A DNA stretch of 7,174 nucleotides from Sulfurimonas sp. (GCA_002733155.1 NVUO01000016.1:60689-67862), one strand, 5' to 3'; shown: positions 1 through 6,530, counted from the stretch's first letter. Made by a program: numbers and translations. Notes: generated by a model from the sequence alone, not told the origin.

Positions 1-377
1 TTTTCATCGTAAATTGGCTGGGATGCAGTTATACACAATTCACCAGTAATTAAAGATGGATATGGATCAGTAATTGTACACCTAGATTCCCTTACAGCTC
101 TATAATAATAAGCACGATCAGCACGTATCTTACCTTCATCCTCATCTATCTGTTTATCTTTGGCAAAGGTTGGTGTTAGTTGAATACCCTTAGAATCAAG
201 TAAATAAACCCCATCACTACCCTCAAGATCTGCCTTTATTTTTAAAAGTCTAGGTACAATCATCTCTTGCGATAGTGAGGGTAAACGGTTTGGAATATTT
301 TTAGAAAACAGGTAGCAAAAATACGCCCTAGCTTTTGTACGACCCTCGGAAAAAGATTGAATATCTGATACTACCAT
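1..377 (-). CDS. Cache/PDC-type sensor domain protein, 3' part missing
   Basis: The reading frame is open from an ATG at 377 to the left edge, giving 125 residues of an N-terminal part; the stop lies outside. The start is well supported by AAAGGAAA (383-390) 5-7 bases upstream and an extended -10 behind it. Visible motifs are an N-terminal FSEGRTKARAYFCYLFSKN segment, then a Cache-like core: DGVYLLDSKGIQ (about residues 54-65), RAYYYRAVRE (88-97) and DPYPSLITGELCITASQPIYD (104-124). The YYYRAVRE...DPYPS...T.S.PI pattern is that of PDC/Cache ligand-binding domains, which normally sense small molecules in chemoreceptors and kinases. Unusually, no signal peptide or membrane helix precedes the domain, so this part appears cytoplasmic unless a membrane segment follows. 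I recall Campylobacterota proteins annotated only as PDC sensor domain-containing. The output domain and ligand cannot be told from this fragment. Confidence 0.75.
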   Translation of the reverse strand, partial: MVVSDIQSFSEGRTKARAYFCYLFSKNIPNRLPSLSQEMIVPRLLKIKADLEGSDGVYLLDSKGIQLTPTFAKDKQIDEDEGKIRADRAYYYRAVRESRCTITDPYPSLITGELCITASQPIYDE

Positions 378-382
378 ATATA

Positions 383-390
383 TTTCCTTT
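383..390 (-). promoter_or_regulatory. Ribosome binding site of the Cache-domain gene
   Basis: Read on the minus strand this is AAAGGAAA, with its AGGA core 7 bases before the ATG at 377. It decides that start, since it is the only good Shine-Dalgarno match near the 5' end of the frame. Confidence 0.7.
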
Positions 391-405
391 ACATTTATTA
401 ATGCG

Positions 406-414
406 ATTATACCA
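406..414 (-). promoter_or_regulatory. Extended -10 promoter of the Cache-domain gene
   Basis: The minus strand reads TGGTATAAT, a perfect TATAAT (406-411) with the TGn extension. Transcription should start near 399, giving a leader of about 22 bases that contains the AAAGGAAA site. No convincing -35 is seen, which is normal for sigma-70 promoters in Campylobacterota. The box lies 12 bp from the opposing -10 at 424-429. Confidence 0.65.
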
Positions 415-420
415 AATCAT

Positions 421-429
421 TGCTATAAT
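421..429 (+). promoter_or_regulatory. Extended -10 promoter of the acyltransferase gene
   Basis: TGCTATAAT is a perfect extended -10 (TATAAT at 424-429). The expected start of transcription is near 436, giving a leader of about 28 bases before the ATG at 465. The place where a -35 would fall (about 401-406) is next to or over the opposing -10 box, so RNA polymerase can probably not occupy both promoters at once. Confidence 0.65.
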
Positions 430-464
430 GTTGTTTATAAACATGTAGTGGGGCTTTTAAACTA

Positions 465-1349
465 ATGGCATTTCAATTATTTTTACTTCTTGAGGCATTT
501 TTAATGCTTCTACCTTCAAGCTTTAGAAAAGTTTTTTTCTCATTACTTGCATCTTTAGCTTATCACATATCATCCCGTTATCGTAAAATTGCAGATAATA
601 ATCTAGACTTTGTTTTTGATAATAAAATGGATAAAAAAACAAAAGATGAGATTATAAGATACAGTTTTAAAAATCTACTATTTAACTTTATGCACCTGAT
701 TGAGATTAGACGAATGTCTAAAGATGATTTACTTTCTAAAATAAATGTACAAAACATAAATGTAGTTAACAAAGCAAATCAAGAAAATAGAGCGATTATT
801 TTTGTAACACCTCATTACTGCGCATGGGAGTTAGGTTCTATAGCAGTTGGTTTAGTAGATAAACCTCTTAACGCTGTTTTTAAGAAACTAAAGAATTTAG
901 AGTATCAAGAATGGATGCTTGAATCAAGAAATATATTTGGAAATAAATCTTTAGAAAAATCAAATGTTTTAAAATCACTAATTAAACTTATACGAGACAA
1001 AAGAAGTATAGGTATAGTTATTGATTCAAGTATGAACAAAAGAGAAGGCTTAGAAGTAAACTTCTTAGGGAAAAAAACAAGACAAACGGCAACACCTGCA
1101 TACCTAGCAAGAAAATATAATGCTTGTATAATACCAGTAACTATACGAACTGATAATGAAAATAATTACACTTTAATGTTTTTTGATGAAATAATTGTGG
1201 AAAATACCCAAGATGAAAAAAACGATATTTTAAAGGCTACTCAAGCTCAGGCTGATTGGTTAACATCTGTAATAAAAAAAGAACCCAAATTTTGGTTTTG
1301 GATTCATAGAAGATGGAAGCATGAACATCCAGAGATTTATAAAAAATAA
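465..1349 (+). CDS. htrB: Lipid A biosynthesis acyltransferase, LpxL/HtrB family
   Basis: This family transfers a secondary acyl chain from acyl-ACP to the Kdo2-lipid A precursor at the inner membrane. The 294 residues fit the family length (about 290-310). An N-terminal hydrophobic anchor lies at residues 3-33. The catalytic H-x4-E motif is HYCAWE, with H117 and E122 as the charge-relay pair. A VFKKLKN segment (138-144) takes the place of the family's acceptor-binding RxLKN region, and D187 to T210 matches the D...G..V.F.G....T block. The C-terminal signature PKFWFWIHRRWK (274-285) is clear. The ATG at 465 begins directly with the hydrophobic anchor, but the ribosome site is poor (GTGGGG about 12 bases upstream). 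The gene stands alone on this strand and converges on the AI-2E gene with an 8-bp gap and no evident terminator. The symbol follows Campylobacter usage (htrB/waaM); lpxL is equally apt, and which acyl chain it adds cannot be read from sequence. Confidence 0.88.
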   Translation: MAFQLFLLLEAFLMLLPSSFRKVFFSLLASLAYHISSRYRKIADNNLDFVFDNKMDKKTKDEIIRYSFKNLLFNFMHLIEIRRMSKDDLLSKINVQNINVVNKANQENRAIIFVTPHYCAWELGSIAVGLVDKPLNAVFKKLKNLEYQEWMLESRNIFGNKSLEKSNVLKSLIKLIRDKRSIGIVIDSSMNKREGLEVNFLGKKTRQTATPAYLARKYNACIIPVTIRTDNENNYTLMFFDEIIVENTQDEKNDILKATQAQADWLTSVIKKEPKFWFWIHRRWKHEHPEIYKK

Positions 1350-1357
1350 ACTATAAC

Positions 1358-2395
1358 TTAGTTAATCTCATTTGTTCTCGCTTCAAATAATTTTAAAATA
1401 GTTAAGAAAAATGCAGTAATTGCAGGTCCTAAAATCATACCCCAAAAACCAAAAGAAGCTAAACCTGCGATAATTGCAAAGAAAATAACCAATTCATTTA
1501 TTTTAGTATCCTCATCAGTTAATAATCTATTGTTAATATCTTTAATAATTAATGGTTTTATAAATGTATCAGCGATTATTGAGATAACTACTATAGAATA
1601 AACAGCTATAAAAATAGCACTAGAATTATTACCTACTGAGAATTCAAAAAGCATAAATGGCAACCACATTAATACACCACCGACTACAGGTATTAATGAT
1701 GCAAAACCATACATAATTCCAAATAAAAGTCCATTATAACCAATATATGAAATAGCTAAACCAAATAAAATACCCTCAAATGTAGCTGTAATTAAAATAG
1801 AGTAAAATACAACACTCATAACTGATGACAATTCTTTAGCTAAAAGGGTAGTCTCATTAACAGATATCTGAATTACTCTTTTTAAGAAGTTAACCATAGC
1901 AGCACCATTATAAAGGGCAAAGAAATAAAATATGATAATCAAAAATGAATTTTTCAAAAATCCTGCACTAAACTTACCAATATTTGCTGTAATTGATAAA
2001 ACATTAGATGTAAGCTCTTGAGTATTAAAATTTTGTAAAATATCATCCGTATATGGTTCTAAAAATACTAAAAAATCAGGTGGTGACATGATAAAGTTTC
2101 TCACCTGCTCATCTATATTGTAAAAAACTTCAGCTTCTAAGTTATTTAACCAAATAGTTAAACTTGTTAAAAAGTAACCAAGTGGGGCAAAAAATAAAAT
2201 AGCCAAGATTATACTTGAAACAATAGCTGCTATAAACTTTGATTTTAAATATTTTTCAAAAAATCTTTGAATATTTGATGTAGATATAGCCAATAATGCT
2301 GCAATAGATATAGTTAATATAAATGGTGAATATAAAAAATACATGCCGTATAAGGATATTGCAAAAAGAATAGCTACAAAATATTTTGGTTTCAT
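1358..2395 (-). CDS. AI-2E family transporter (PerM/UPF0118 type membrane protein)
   Basis: A 345-residue inner-membrane protein with the family layout: hydrophobic segments near residues 5-21, 24-40, 55-80, a soluble stretch about 82-147, then segments near 148-168, 195-217, 221-250, 258-278 and 300-335. Family motifs are visible: SLIPVVGG (233-240), the D-x3-KP element at DTFIKP (276-281) and the final [14 protein letters not shown] (311-324). Members have been linked to autoinducer-2 export or to ion and proton antiport, so the substrate here is open and the name should not be read as proof of quorum signalling. It is the last gene of the panB-ruvB operon: its ATG overlaps the ruvB stop by four bases (ATGA), and GAAGG (2405-2409), inside the ruvB end, is its ribosome site. 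Translation is therefore probably coupled to ruvB. Confidence 0.87.
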   Translation of the reverse strand: MKPKYFVAILFAISLYGMYFLYSPFILTISIAALLAISTSNIQRFFEKYLKSKFIAAIVSSIILAILFFAPLGYFLTSLTIWLNNLEAEVFYNIDEQVRNFIMSPPDFLVFLEPYTDDILQNFNTQELTSNVLSITANIGKFSAGFLKNSFLIIIFYFFALYNGAAMVNFLKRVIQISVNETTLLAKELSSVMSVVFYSILITATFEGILFGLAISYIGYNGLLFGIMYGFASLIPVVGGVLMWLPFMLFEFSVGNNSSAIFIAVYSIVVISIIADTFIKPLIIKDINNRLLTDEDTKINELVIFFAIIAGLASFGFWGMILGPAITAFFLTILKLFEARTNEIN

Positions 2396-3402
2396 AATAA
2401 ATTACCTTCAGTTATAGGTGGTGTTATATTTAAAATTTCATAGGTACTTCTAGTAGCCTTCCTACCTTTTGCAGTCCTTTCTAAATAACCATTAGCTATT
2501 AGATAAGGCTCTAATACATACTCAATAGTACCTTCATCTTCACTCAAAGCTGCAGCTATAGTGCTAAGCCCCATAGCCTTTCCTTTTGCTGATACTAAAA
2601 GATTTAACAAACGTATATCCATCTCATCAAAGCCAAAAGAATTAATTCCTAGTTCATTTAAAGCATACTTTGTACGTGAGTATTGTATATCTAATTCATT
2701 TGCAACATCTGCAAAGTCTCTAACACGGCGAAGAAGTCTAAGGGCAATCCTAGGCGTACCCCTACTTCTTTTTGCTATCTCTATACAAGCTTCGGGTACT
2801 ATCTCTTTATCTAACTTATTTGAAGCCTGAGATATAATTTTTGCTAACTCTTCAGGGCTGTAAAACTGCATACGAAAATTCATACCAAATCTATCACGGA
2901 GTGGATTTGAAAGCATACCAGCCCTAGTTGTAGCCCCTATGAGTGTAAATCTAGGCAGGTCAATTTTAACTGTCTGTGCAGCTGGACCACTACCAATAAT
3001 TATATCTATGCGGAAATCCTCCATAGATGAATATAAAATCTCTTCAACTGCTGGTGAGAGACGATGTATCTCATCTATGAAAAGGATATCACCTACCTCT
3101 AAGTTTGTAAGTATTGCAGCTAAGTCTCCGCTTTTTTCTATCATTGGAGCTGCTGTAACTTTGATATTTGCATTCATCTCGTTTGCAATGATTAAAGCTA
3201 AGGTAGTCTTACCAAGACCAGGGGGACCATAAAACAGAACATGGTCAAGAGCTTCTTGGCGTTTTTTACTAGCCTCTATAAATACACCAAGATTTTTTTT
3301 AATCTGTTTTTGTCCTATGTACTCATTCCAAGCATCTGGACGCAAAGTTATCTCATTTGTTTCTTCATCTTCAAACTTTTCTATCTCTACTAATCTTTGC
3401 AT
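2392..3402 (-). CDS. ruvB: Holliday junction branch migration helicase RuvB
   Basis: RuvB is the hexameric AAA+ motor that, with RuvA, drives branch migration of Holliday junctions during recombinational repair. All 336 residues are present, the usual length. Walker A is GPPGLGKT (59-66), Walker B FIDEIH (108-113, with D110 and E111), sensor 1 GATTRAG (156-162), the arginine finger lies in LRDRFG (168-173), and sensor 2 is RGTPRIA (214-220). The C-terminal winged helix (about 256-330) ends with [10 protein letters not shown] (313-322), the DNA-contacting region. No key residue is missing. The start at 3402 gives the standard N-terminus; the ribosome site is weak (GAGAA 11 or so bases upstream). 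It lies 15 bases after panB and overlaps the AI-2E gene by four bases. ruvA and ruvC are not in this window, which is common in Campylobacterota. I recall panB and ruvB also being adjacent in Helicobacter pylori. Confidence 0.98.
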   Translation of the reverse strand: MQRLVEIEKFEDEETNEITLRPDAWNEYIGQKQIKKNLGVFIEASKKRQEALDHVLFYGPPGLGKTTLALIIANEMNANIKVTAAPMIEKSGDLAAILTNLEVGDILFIDEIHRLSPAVEEILYSSMEDFRIDIIIGSGPAAQTVKIDLPRFTLIGATTRAGMLSNPLRDRFGMNFRMQFYSPEELAKIISQASNKLDKEIVPEACIEIAKRSRGTPRIALRLLRRVRDFADVANELDIQYSRTKYALNELGINSFGFDEMDIRLLNLLVSAKGKAMGLSTIAAALSEDEGTIEYVLEPYLIANGYLERTAKGRKATRSTYEILNITPPITEGNLL

Positions 3403-3417
3403 ATTAAAATTTTCTCA

Positions 3418-4209
3418 TTAATATGTATATTTCTCTGATGGGAATTCTTTTGATTTAACTTCTTTTGCATAATTAGAAATAGAATCTTTAACTAAACTAG
3501 CTCCATTCATATATTTTTTAACAAACTTAGGGGTAAATTCTTCAAAAAGACCTAACATATCTGAAAATACTAAAACCTGCCCATCTACATCTACTCCAGC
3601 ACCAATTCCAATAACTGGAACATCTACACTTGAAGCTACTTTAGCCGCTACATTCGCCTTTACACCTTCAATAACTATAGCAAAAGCTCCAGCAGATTCT
3701 ATAGCCTTTGCATCTTTAATAAGCTGTATCTCTTCTTCTTTAGTCTTGCCCTTAACCTTGTAACCACCCTCACTTCTAACAGACTGGGGTAATAAACCAA
3801 TATGCCCACATACTGCAATTCCATTGGAAACTAGATGCTCTACTATACTAGACTTATCTTCACCACCCTCTATTTTTATACTATCTGCATTAGTCTCTTG
3901 AAAAACTCTTAATGCATTTTTGAGGGCAACTTTTTTATCTGTATAAGTTCCAAATGGCATATCGCAGATAATAAAAGTATTTTTTGCACCAGTACATACT
4001 GCATTAGTGTGGTATAACATTTGCTCCATAGTTGAGCTTAATGTATCACTTTTGCCTGCAAAACTCATATTTAGGCTATCACCTACTAGAATCATGTCAG
4101 CACTAGATTCTAGTAGTTTTGCAAAAAGTGCATCATAAGCGGTAATCATCACCAAAGGTTCTAAACCTTTTGATTTTTTTATAAAAGTTATGTTCATTTT
4201 TTTATTCAT
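3418..4209 (-). CDS. panB: 3-methyl-2-oxobutanoate hydroxymethyltransferase PanB
   Basis: PanB transfers a hydroxymethyl group from 5,10-methylenetetrahydrofolate to 2-oxoisovalerate, making ketopantoate, the first committed step to pantothenate and CoA. The 263 residues fit a complete (beta/alpha)8 barrel. Metal and substrate residues are in place: D44 in VGDSL, D83 in CDMPFG, E114 in KIEGG and the catalytic E181 in VIEGV. ITAYD (22-26), GHIGLLPQS (135-143) and GIGAG (201-205) are further family signatures. It is the first gene of the panB-ruvB-AI-2E operon. The start is uncertain: neither the ATG at 4209 nor a second in-frame ATG at 4197 (M5) has a Shine-Dalgarno site. A -10-like TAAAAT ends only 6 bases before the first ATG, so the mRNA may be leaderless, or the second ATG may be used with a leader of about 12 bases. 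Confidence 0.96.
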   Translation of the reverse strand: MNKKMNITFIKKSKGLEPLVMITAYDALFAKLLESSADMILVGDSLNMSFAGKSDTLSSTMEQMLYHTNAVCTGAKNTFIICDMPFGTYTDKKVALKNALRVFQETNADSIKIEGGEDKSSIVEHLVSNGIAVCGHIGLLPQSVRSEGGYKVKGKTKEEEIQLIKDAKAIESAGAFAIVIEGVKANVAAKVASSVDVPVIGIGAGVDVDGQVLVFSDMLGLFEEFTPKFVKKYMNGASLVKDSISNYAKEVKSKEFPSEKYTY

Positions 4210-4215
4210 GAAAGT

Positions 4216-4221
4216 ATTTTA
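4216..4221 (-). promoter_or_regulatory. Possible -10 box of the panB operon
   Basis: The minus strand reads TTAAAATACTTTC then ATG. TAAAAT matches TATAAT in five of six positions but lacks a TGn extension. Transcription from it would start at or next to the ATG at 4209. A weaker alternative is a TATAGC on the minus strand within the opposing promoter. This is inference from position and base pattern only. Confidence 0.4.
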
Positions 4222-4230
4222 ACTAAAAAT

Positions 4231-4239
4231 TGCTATAAT
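4231..4239 (+). promoter_or_regulatory. Extended -10 promoter of the Hpt-trpA operon
   Basis: TGCTATAAT, identical in its nine bases to the promoter at 421-429, with TATAAT at 4234-4239. Transcription should begin near 4246, giving a leader of about 19 bases that carries AGGAG. No other promoter is seen before trpA, so both genes probably depend on it. Confidence 0.7.
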
Positions 4240-4250
4240 TTGAACTATAT

Positions 4251-4255
4251 AGGAG
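4251..4255 (+). promoter_or_regulatory. Ribosome binding site of the Hpt gene
   Basis: AGGAG lies 9 bases before the ATG at 4265, the strongest Shine-Dalgarno site in the window. It fixes the Hpt start and probably also feeds ribosomes into trpA through the overlapping stop and start. Confidence 0.75.
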
Positions 4256-4264
4256 AAATATTTT

Positions 4265-4672
4265 ATGGGCGCAAGAAGTGATTTAGATTCAAACTTTGAT
4301 TATGAAATAATTGATGAATTTTTAGACCACTATGCTATTATGGTTGATAGTATGGAGATTATGATATTAGACCTATCAAATCAAAAGAGATATGAAAGAA
4401 GTATTAACGAATTGTTTCGTGTATTTCATAATATAAAATCAGCCTCAGGTTTTTTACAAATAGAACAAATGTCTAGACTAGCTACATATGTAGAAGAGAT
4501 TCTAGAGGAGTTAAGAAAAATAAATAAACCTGTAAATGACGATGTAATAAACTGGTTGCTTAAGATAAGTGATATGTTTGCTACTTGGAATGATGACCTA
4601 AAAGCTGATAATAACTTAAGCCATGTAAAATATACCTTACTTAAAACACCAGACTTGGAAAAATATAATTAA
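4265..4672 (+). CDS. Stand-alone Hpt (histidine phosphotransfer) domain protein
   Basis: A 135-residue acidic, helical, soluble protein with one recognisable domain. The Hpt signature is FRVFHNIKSASGFLQ (51-65): H55 is the predicted phosphorylated histidine, K58 and G62 are the usual companion residues, and LATYVEEILEELR (72-84) matches the following helix of CheA-P1-like domains. Helices before it (about 12-40) and after it (93-110) would complete the bundle. There is no kinase, receiver or output domain, so it would pass phosphate between other proteins or act as an anti-regulator; no partner is encoded here. The promoter is divergent from that of panB, and the stop codon overlaps the trpA start (TAATG). 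The family is clear; the pathway is unknown. Confidence 0.82.
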   Translation: MGARSDLDSNFDYEIIDEFLDHYAIMVDSMEIMILDLSNQKRYERSINELFRVFHNIKSASGFLQIEQMSRLATYVEEILEELRKINKPVNDDVINWLLKISDMFATWNDDLKADNNLSHVKYTLLKTPDLEKYN

Positions 4673-5412
4673 TGAAAAATTTAGTAGCTTACATAACTTC
4701 TGGATATCCAGAAAAATCTTTTAGTATAGACCTTGCCTTAGCGCTTGGTAACAATGGAGTTGATACTCTTGAACTTGGAGTTCCATTTTCAGATCCAGTA
4801 GCTGATGGCCCTTTAATAGAAAAAGCGAACCATAATGCACTTGAACTTGGATTTAAATTTAAACACCTTTTAGAGATTACAAAAGAGGTAGCTCCAAAAG
4901 TGGATACTTTATGGATGGGATATTTTAATAGTTTTTATCAACAAGATATGGATAAACTAATACCTTTAGCAAAAGAGTTAGGATTAAATGGTTTAATAAT
5001 TCCTGATTTACCACATGAAGAGGCCTTAGCTTATACAGATTTATTTAAGTCCAATAGTCTTGTAAACATCAGTTTTGTAGCTCCAACTGATAGTGAAGAT
5101 AGAATCAAAGAGATAATTTCTGATGCTCAAAAATTTATCTATATGGTTGCATATACTGGAATCACAGGTTCTGGCGTAGCTGAGGATTTACAACCATTTT
5201 TGTCTTCTATCAAAAAATATACTCAAACACCTGTATACGTTGGTTTTGGAGTAAATGCAAAAACTGCAAAAAACAAAGTTAAAGGTGCAGATGGAGTTAT
5301 AGTTGGTAGTGCATTTATAGATATACTTTTAAAAGATAAGCTGAGTTACACACAAAAAATTAAAGAGTGTTCAGACTTAGCAAAAATTATAAAAAATGAG
5401 ATTAACTCTTAG
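4672..5412 (+). CDS. trpA: Tryptophan synthase alpha chain TrpA
   Basis: TrpA splits indole-3-glycerol phosphate into indole and glyceraldehyde-3-phosphate and passes the indole to TrpB. The catalytic pair is E34 (LELGVPFSDP) and D45 (DPVADGP), with the 11-residue spacing of E49 and D60 in Salmonella. Other barrel motifs are MGYFN (82-86), the loop PDLPHEE (111-117), YTGITGSG (161-168), VGFGV (189-193 region) and the phosphate-binding VGSA (211-214). At 246 residues it is about 20 shorter than the enterobacterial enzyme; the N-terminal helix is missing, as in other short Campylobacterota forms. The ATG shares its A with the Hpt stop (TAATG), and the ribosome site is poor (GGAAA some 10 or more bases upstream), which points to translational coupling. 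No other trp gene is nearby, so it is separated from trpB. Its stop overlaps the stop of the opposite gene. Confidence 0.97.
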   Translation: MKNLVAYITSGYPEKSFSIDLALALGNNGVDTLELGVPFSDPVADGPLIEKANHNALELGFKFKHLLEITKEVAPKVDTLWMGYFNSFYQQDMDKLIPLAKELGLNGLIIPDLPHEEALAYTDLFKSNSLVNISFVAPTDSEDRIKEIISDAQKFIYMVAYTGITGSGVAEDLQPFLSSIKKYTQTPVYVGFGVNAKTAKNKVKGADGVIVGSAFIDILLKDKLSYTQKIKECSDLAKIIKNEINS

Positions 5413-6320
5413 TTAAAATCAACTAATTCAAAAAGCACTAATAGTGTTTTTTGAAAAAAACTTCCATTATTATCACTTATCATTAAAAATCTGTTATCTC
5501 CAAGATTTACTAAACCCTCAAAATTATCTAATTTCCAAGCATCTTTAGATTCCAACTTAGCAAGGATATGACTCTCACATATATTTTTTACACATCTATT
5601 TAAATAAACTTTTTTAAGTATAGTAGTCCTTCTATATGGGAAGGCATCAAAATCTCTTTCTAGACTAAGAAGTTCATCTTCGTTTATAAACTCTATAGCA
5701 GTTAAATTTTTACTTGCTTTAAACTTGTATATTTGTTTTTTACCATAAATGATATGGTATTTTTTATCTTCATATATAAGTGGTTTTTCTGGGGCTACTA
5801 ATACACCATATTTTTTATTATATGTTATAGCTTCAAGGGCTTTATTTTTTCCTTGATAATTATCTATATCTAGCAACTCTTTATTTATCTTATATTTTTT
5901 AATTTTTTGACCATTAAGTGAATATATATCTACCCTAGGTTTTCTCTCAAATGAAATATATAATTTTTCTTTTACAAATACCATACCTTCAGCATCTGAC
6001 TTTTTTTTAGAAAGTTCTTTAGATTTTTTATTTGTTAGTTTTATTTTTTTAAATAATTTTAAAGAGTTTATTTTATTATCTTGCAAATTTATTTCAAAAT
6101 GAAATAAATATCCTAAATCACTCAAAGCATAAAGTATATTATCTTTAAAAGCTAAAGCTGAGAGTTCATCTATATTTGTTTTTTCAAAAATTAGCTCTTT
6201 AGAATCTAAAATATTAATAGACATAAGTTTATTTTGTTTGGATATATCTTTATGCATAACAAAATTTACTATCTGAGCATTAAGAAATATTGATATTAAA
6301 AGTATAAAAAATATTTTCAT
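5409..6320 (-). CDS. Secreted phytase-like/esterase-like beta-propeller protein
   Basis: 303 residues with an N-terminal signal peptide (hydrophobic residues 3-13, likely cut after A15), so the protein is probably periplasmic. The rest resembles the phytase-like family annotated as esterase-like activity of phytase family: ELSALAF and LYALSDLGYLFHFEI (52-77), DAEGMVF (109-115), YISFERKPRVDIYS (121-134), ALEAITYN (161-168), LTAIEFINEDELLSLERDF (206-224), and DNFEGLV with FLMISDNNGS (265-287). Repeated EGL/EAI and LxxLER or SDN motifs suit a propeller with acidic metal-binding sites. Activity and substrate are unproven for most members. C243 and C248 could form a disulfide. The gene is single, lysine-rich and AT-rich. 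A perfect extended -10 ends 5 bases before the ATG with no ribosome site, suggesting a leaderless message. The stop overlaps the trpA stop by four bases. Confidence 0.8.
   Translation of the reverse strand: MKIFFILLISIFLNAQIVNFVMHKDISKQNKLMSINILDSKELIFEKTNIDELSALAFKDNILYALSDLGYLFHFEINLQDNKINSLKLFKKIKLTNKKSKELSKKKSDAEGMVFVKEKLYISFERKPRVDIYSLNGQKIKKYKINKELLDIDNYQGKNKALEAITYNKKYGVLVAPEKPLIYEDKKYHIIYGKKQIYKFKASKNLTAIEFINEDELLSLERDFDAFPYRRTTILKKVYLNRCVKNICESHILAKLESKDAWKLDNFEGLVNLGDNRFLMISDNNGSFFQKTLLVLFELVDFN
5430..5452 (+). terminator. Probable intrinsic terminator of Hpt-trpA
   Basis: AAAAAGCACT pairs with AGTGTTTTTT across a 3-base loop (5440-5442): nine Watson-Crick pairs and one G-U, ending in six Ts. 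It begins 18 bases after the trpA stop and lies wholly inside the 3' end of the opposite gene, encoding part of its C-terminal QKTLLVLF. On the minus strand the G-U becomes an A-C mismatch and the hairpin precedes the stop codon, so it should act mainly for trpA. Confidence 0.65.
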
Positions 6321-6325
6321 AAAGG

Positions 6326-6334
6326 ATTATATCA
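6326..6334 (-). promoter_or_regulatory. Extended -10 promoter of the phytase-like gene
   Basis: The minus strand reads TGATATAAT then CCTTT and the ATG at 6320. TATAAT occupies 6326-6331 with a TGn extension. The usual 6-8 base distance to the start of transcription puts +1 at the ATG itself. A 6-base inverted repeat, ATCATT (6331-6336) and AATGAT (6348-6353), overlaps its upstream edge; it could be an operator but is short enough to be chance. Confidence 0.6.
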
Positions 6335-6387
6335 TTGTCTAGAGTTTAATGATACTAACTTAAGTATTGCGTTCGCCAATTCAAGTT

Positions 6388-6404
6388 TAAAGTGCAACAC
6401 TTAG
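6388..6404 (+). repeat. Left copy of a 17-bp inverted repeat
   Basis: TAAAGTGCAACACTTAG matches the reverse complement of 6531-6547 at 15 of 17 positions. It is itself a dyad, AAGTG-CAA-CACTT. Together the copies flank the istB tail with 126 bp between them. Confidence 0.6.
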
Positions 6405-6426
6405 AATTTTAGAAATAGTTGTTTGA

Positions 6427-6525
6427 TTTTCTTGGGGTAGTATACATCTTGTAAATGTTACTGGTGAAAGTTATGGATTAAAGCAAAAACGAGAGGCTGG
6501 ACTATTAGATATTTCGGCTAAATAA
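6427..6525 (+). pseudogene. istB: Degraded 3' end of istB (IS21-family transposition ATPase)
   Basis: The frame is open from 6427 to TAA at 6523-6525 and is closed upstream by an in-frame TGA (6424-6426). The 32 residues include IHLVNVTGESYGLKQKREAG, which resembles the C-terminal tail of IS21 IstB proteins (a HxxxI.GESYRLK..R.AG pattern, from memory); the R of YRLK appears changed to G. The AAA+ core with Walker A and B is absent, and no start codon or ribosome site is present, so this is a remnant. The match rests on about 20 residues; a chance likeness is possible. Confidence 0.45.
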
Positions 6526-6530
6526 TGTTA

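Noticed and set aside
578..772. 64-codon open frame on the minus strand inside the acyltransferase gene
   Set aside because: It lies fully within a clear LpxL-family gene on the other strand, has no family likeness and its composition is what antisense AT-rich coding sequence gives.
1350..1370. Possible terminator between the acyltransferase and AI-2E genes (TAAC-TTA-GTTA)
   Set aside because: The stem has only four AT-rich pairs and no T run follows, so it is not supported as an intrinsic terminator.
2561..3232. Two plus-strand open frames of 89 and 97 codons (2561-2830, 2939-3232)
   Set aside because: Both are antisense to conserved parts of ruvB, including the Walker motifs, and show no domain or ribosome site of their own.
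6331..6353. ATCATT/AATGAT inverted repeat as an operator of the phytase-like gene
   Set aside because: Six-base AT-rich arms are common by chance in this sequence; it is noted with the promoter but not listed as a regulatory site.
6361..6400. Minus-strand ...SVAL-stop reading at about 6388-6460, suggesting an IS30-family transposase end
   Set aside because: Only four or five residues fit such an end, and the rest of the frame does not resemble an IS30 transposase. The same bases are better explained as an inverted copy of the repeat at 6531-6547.
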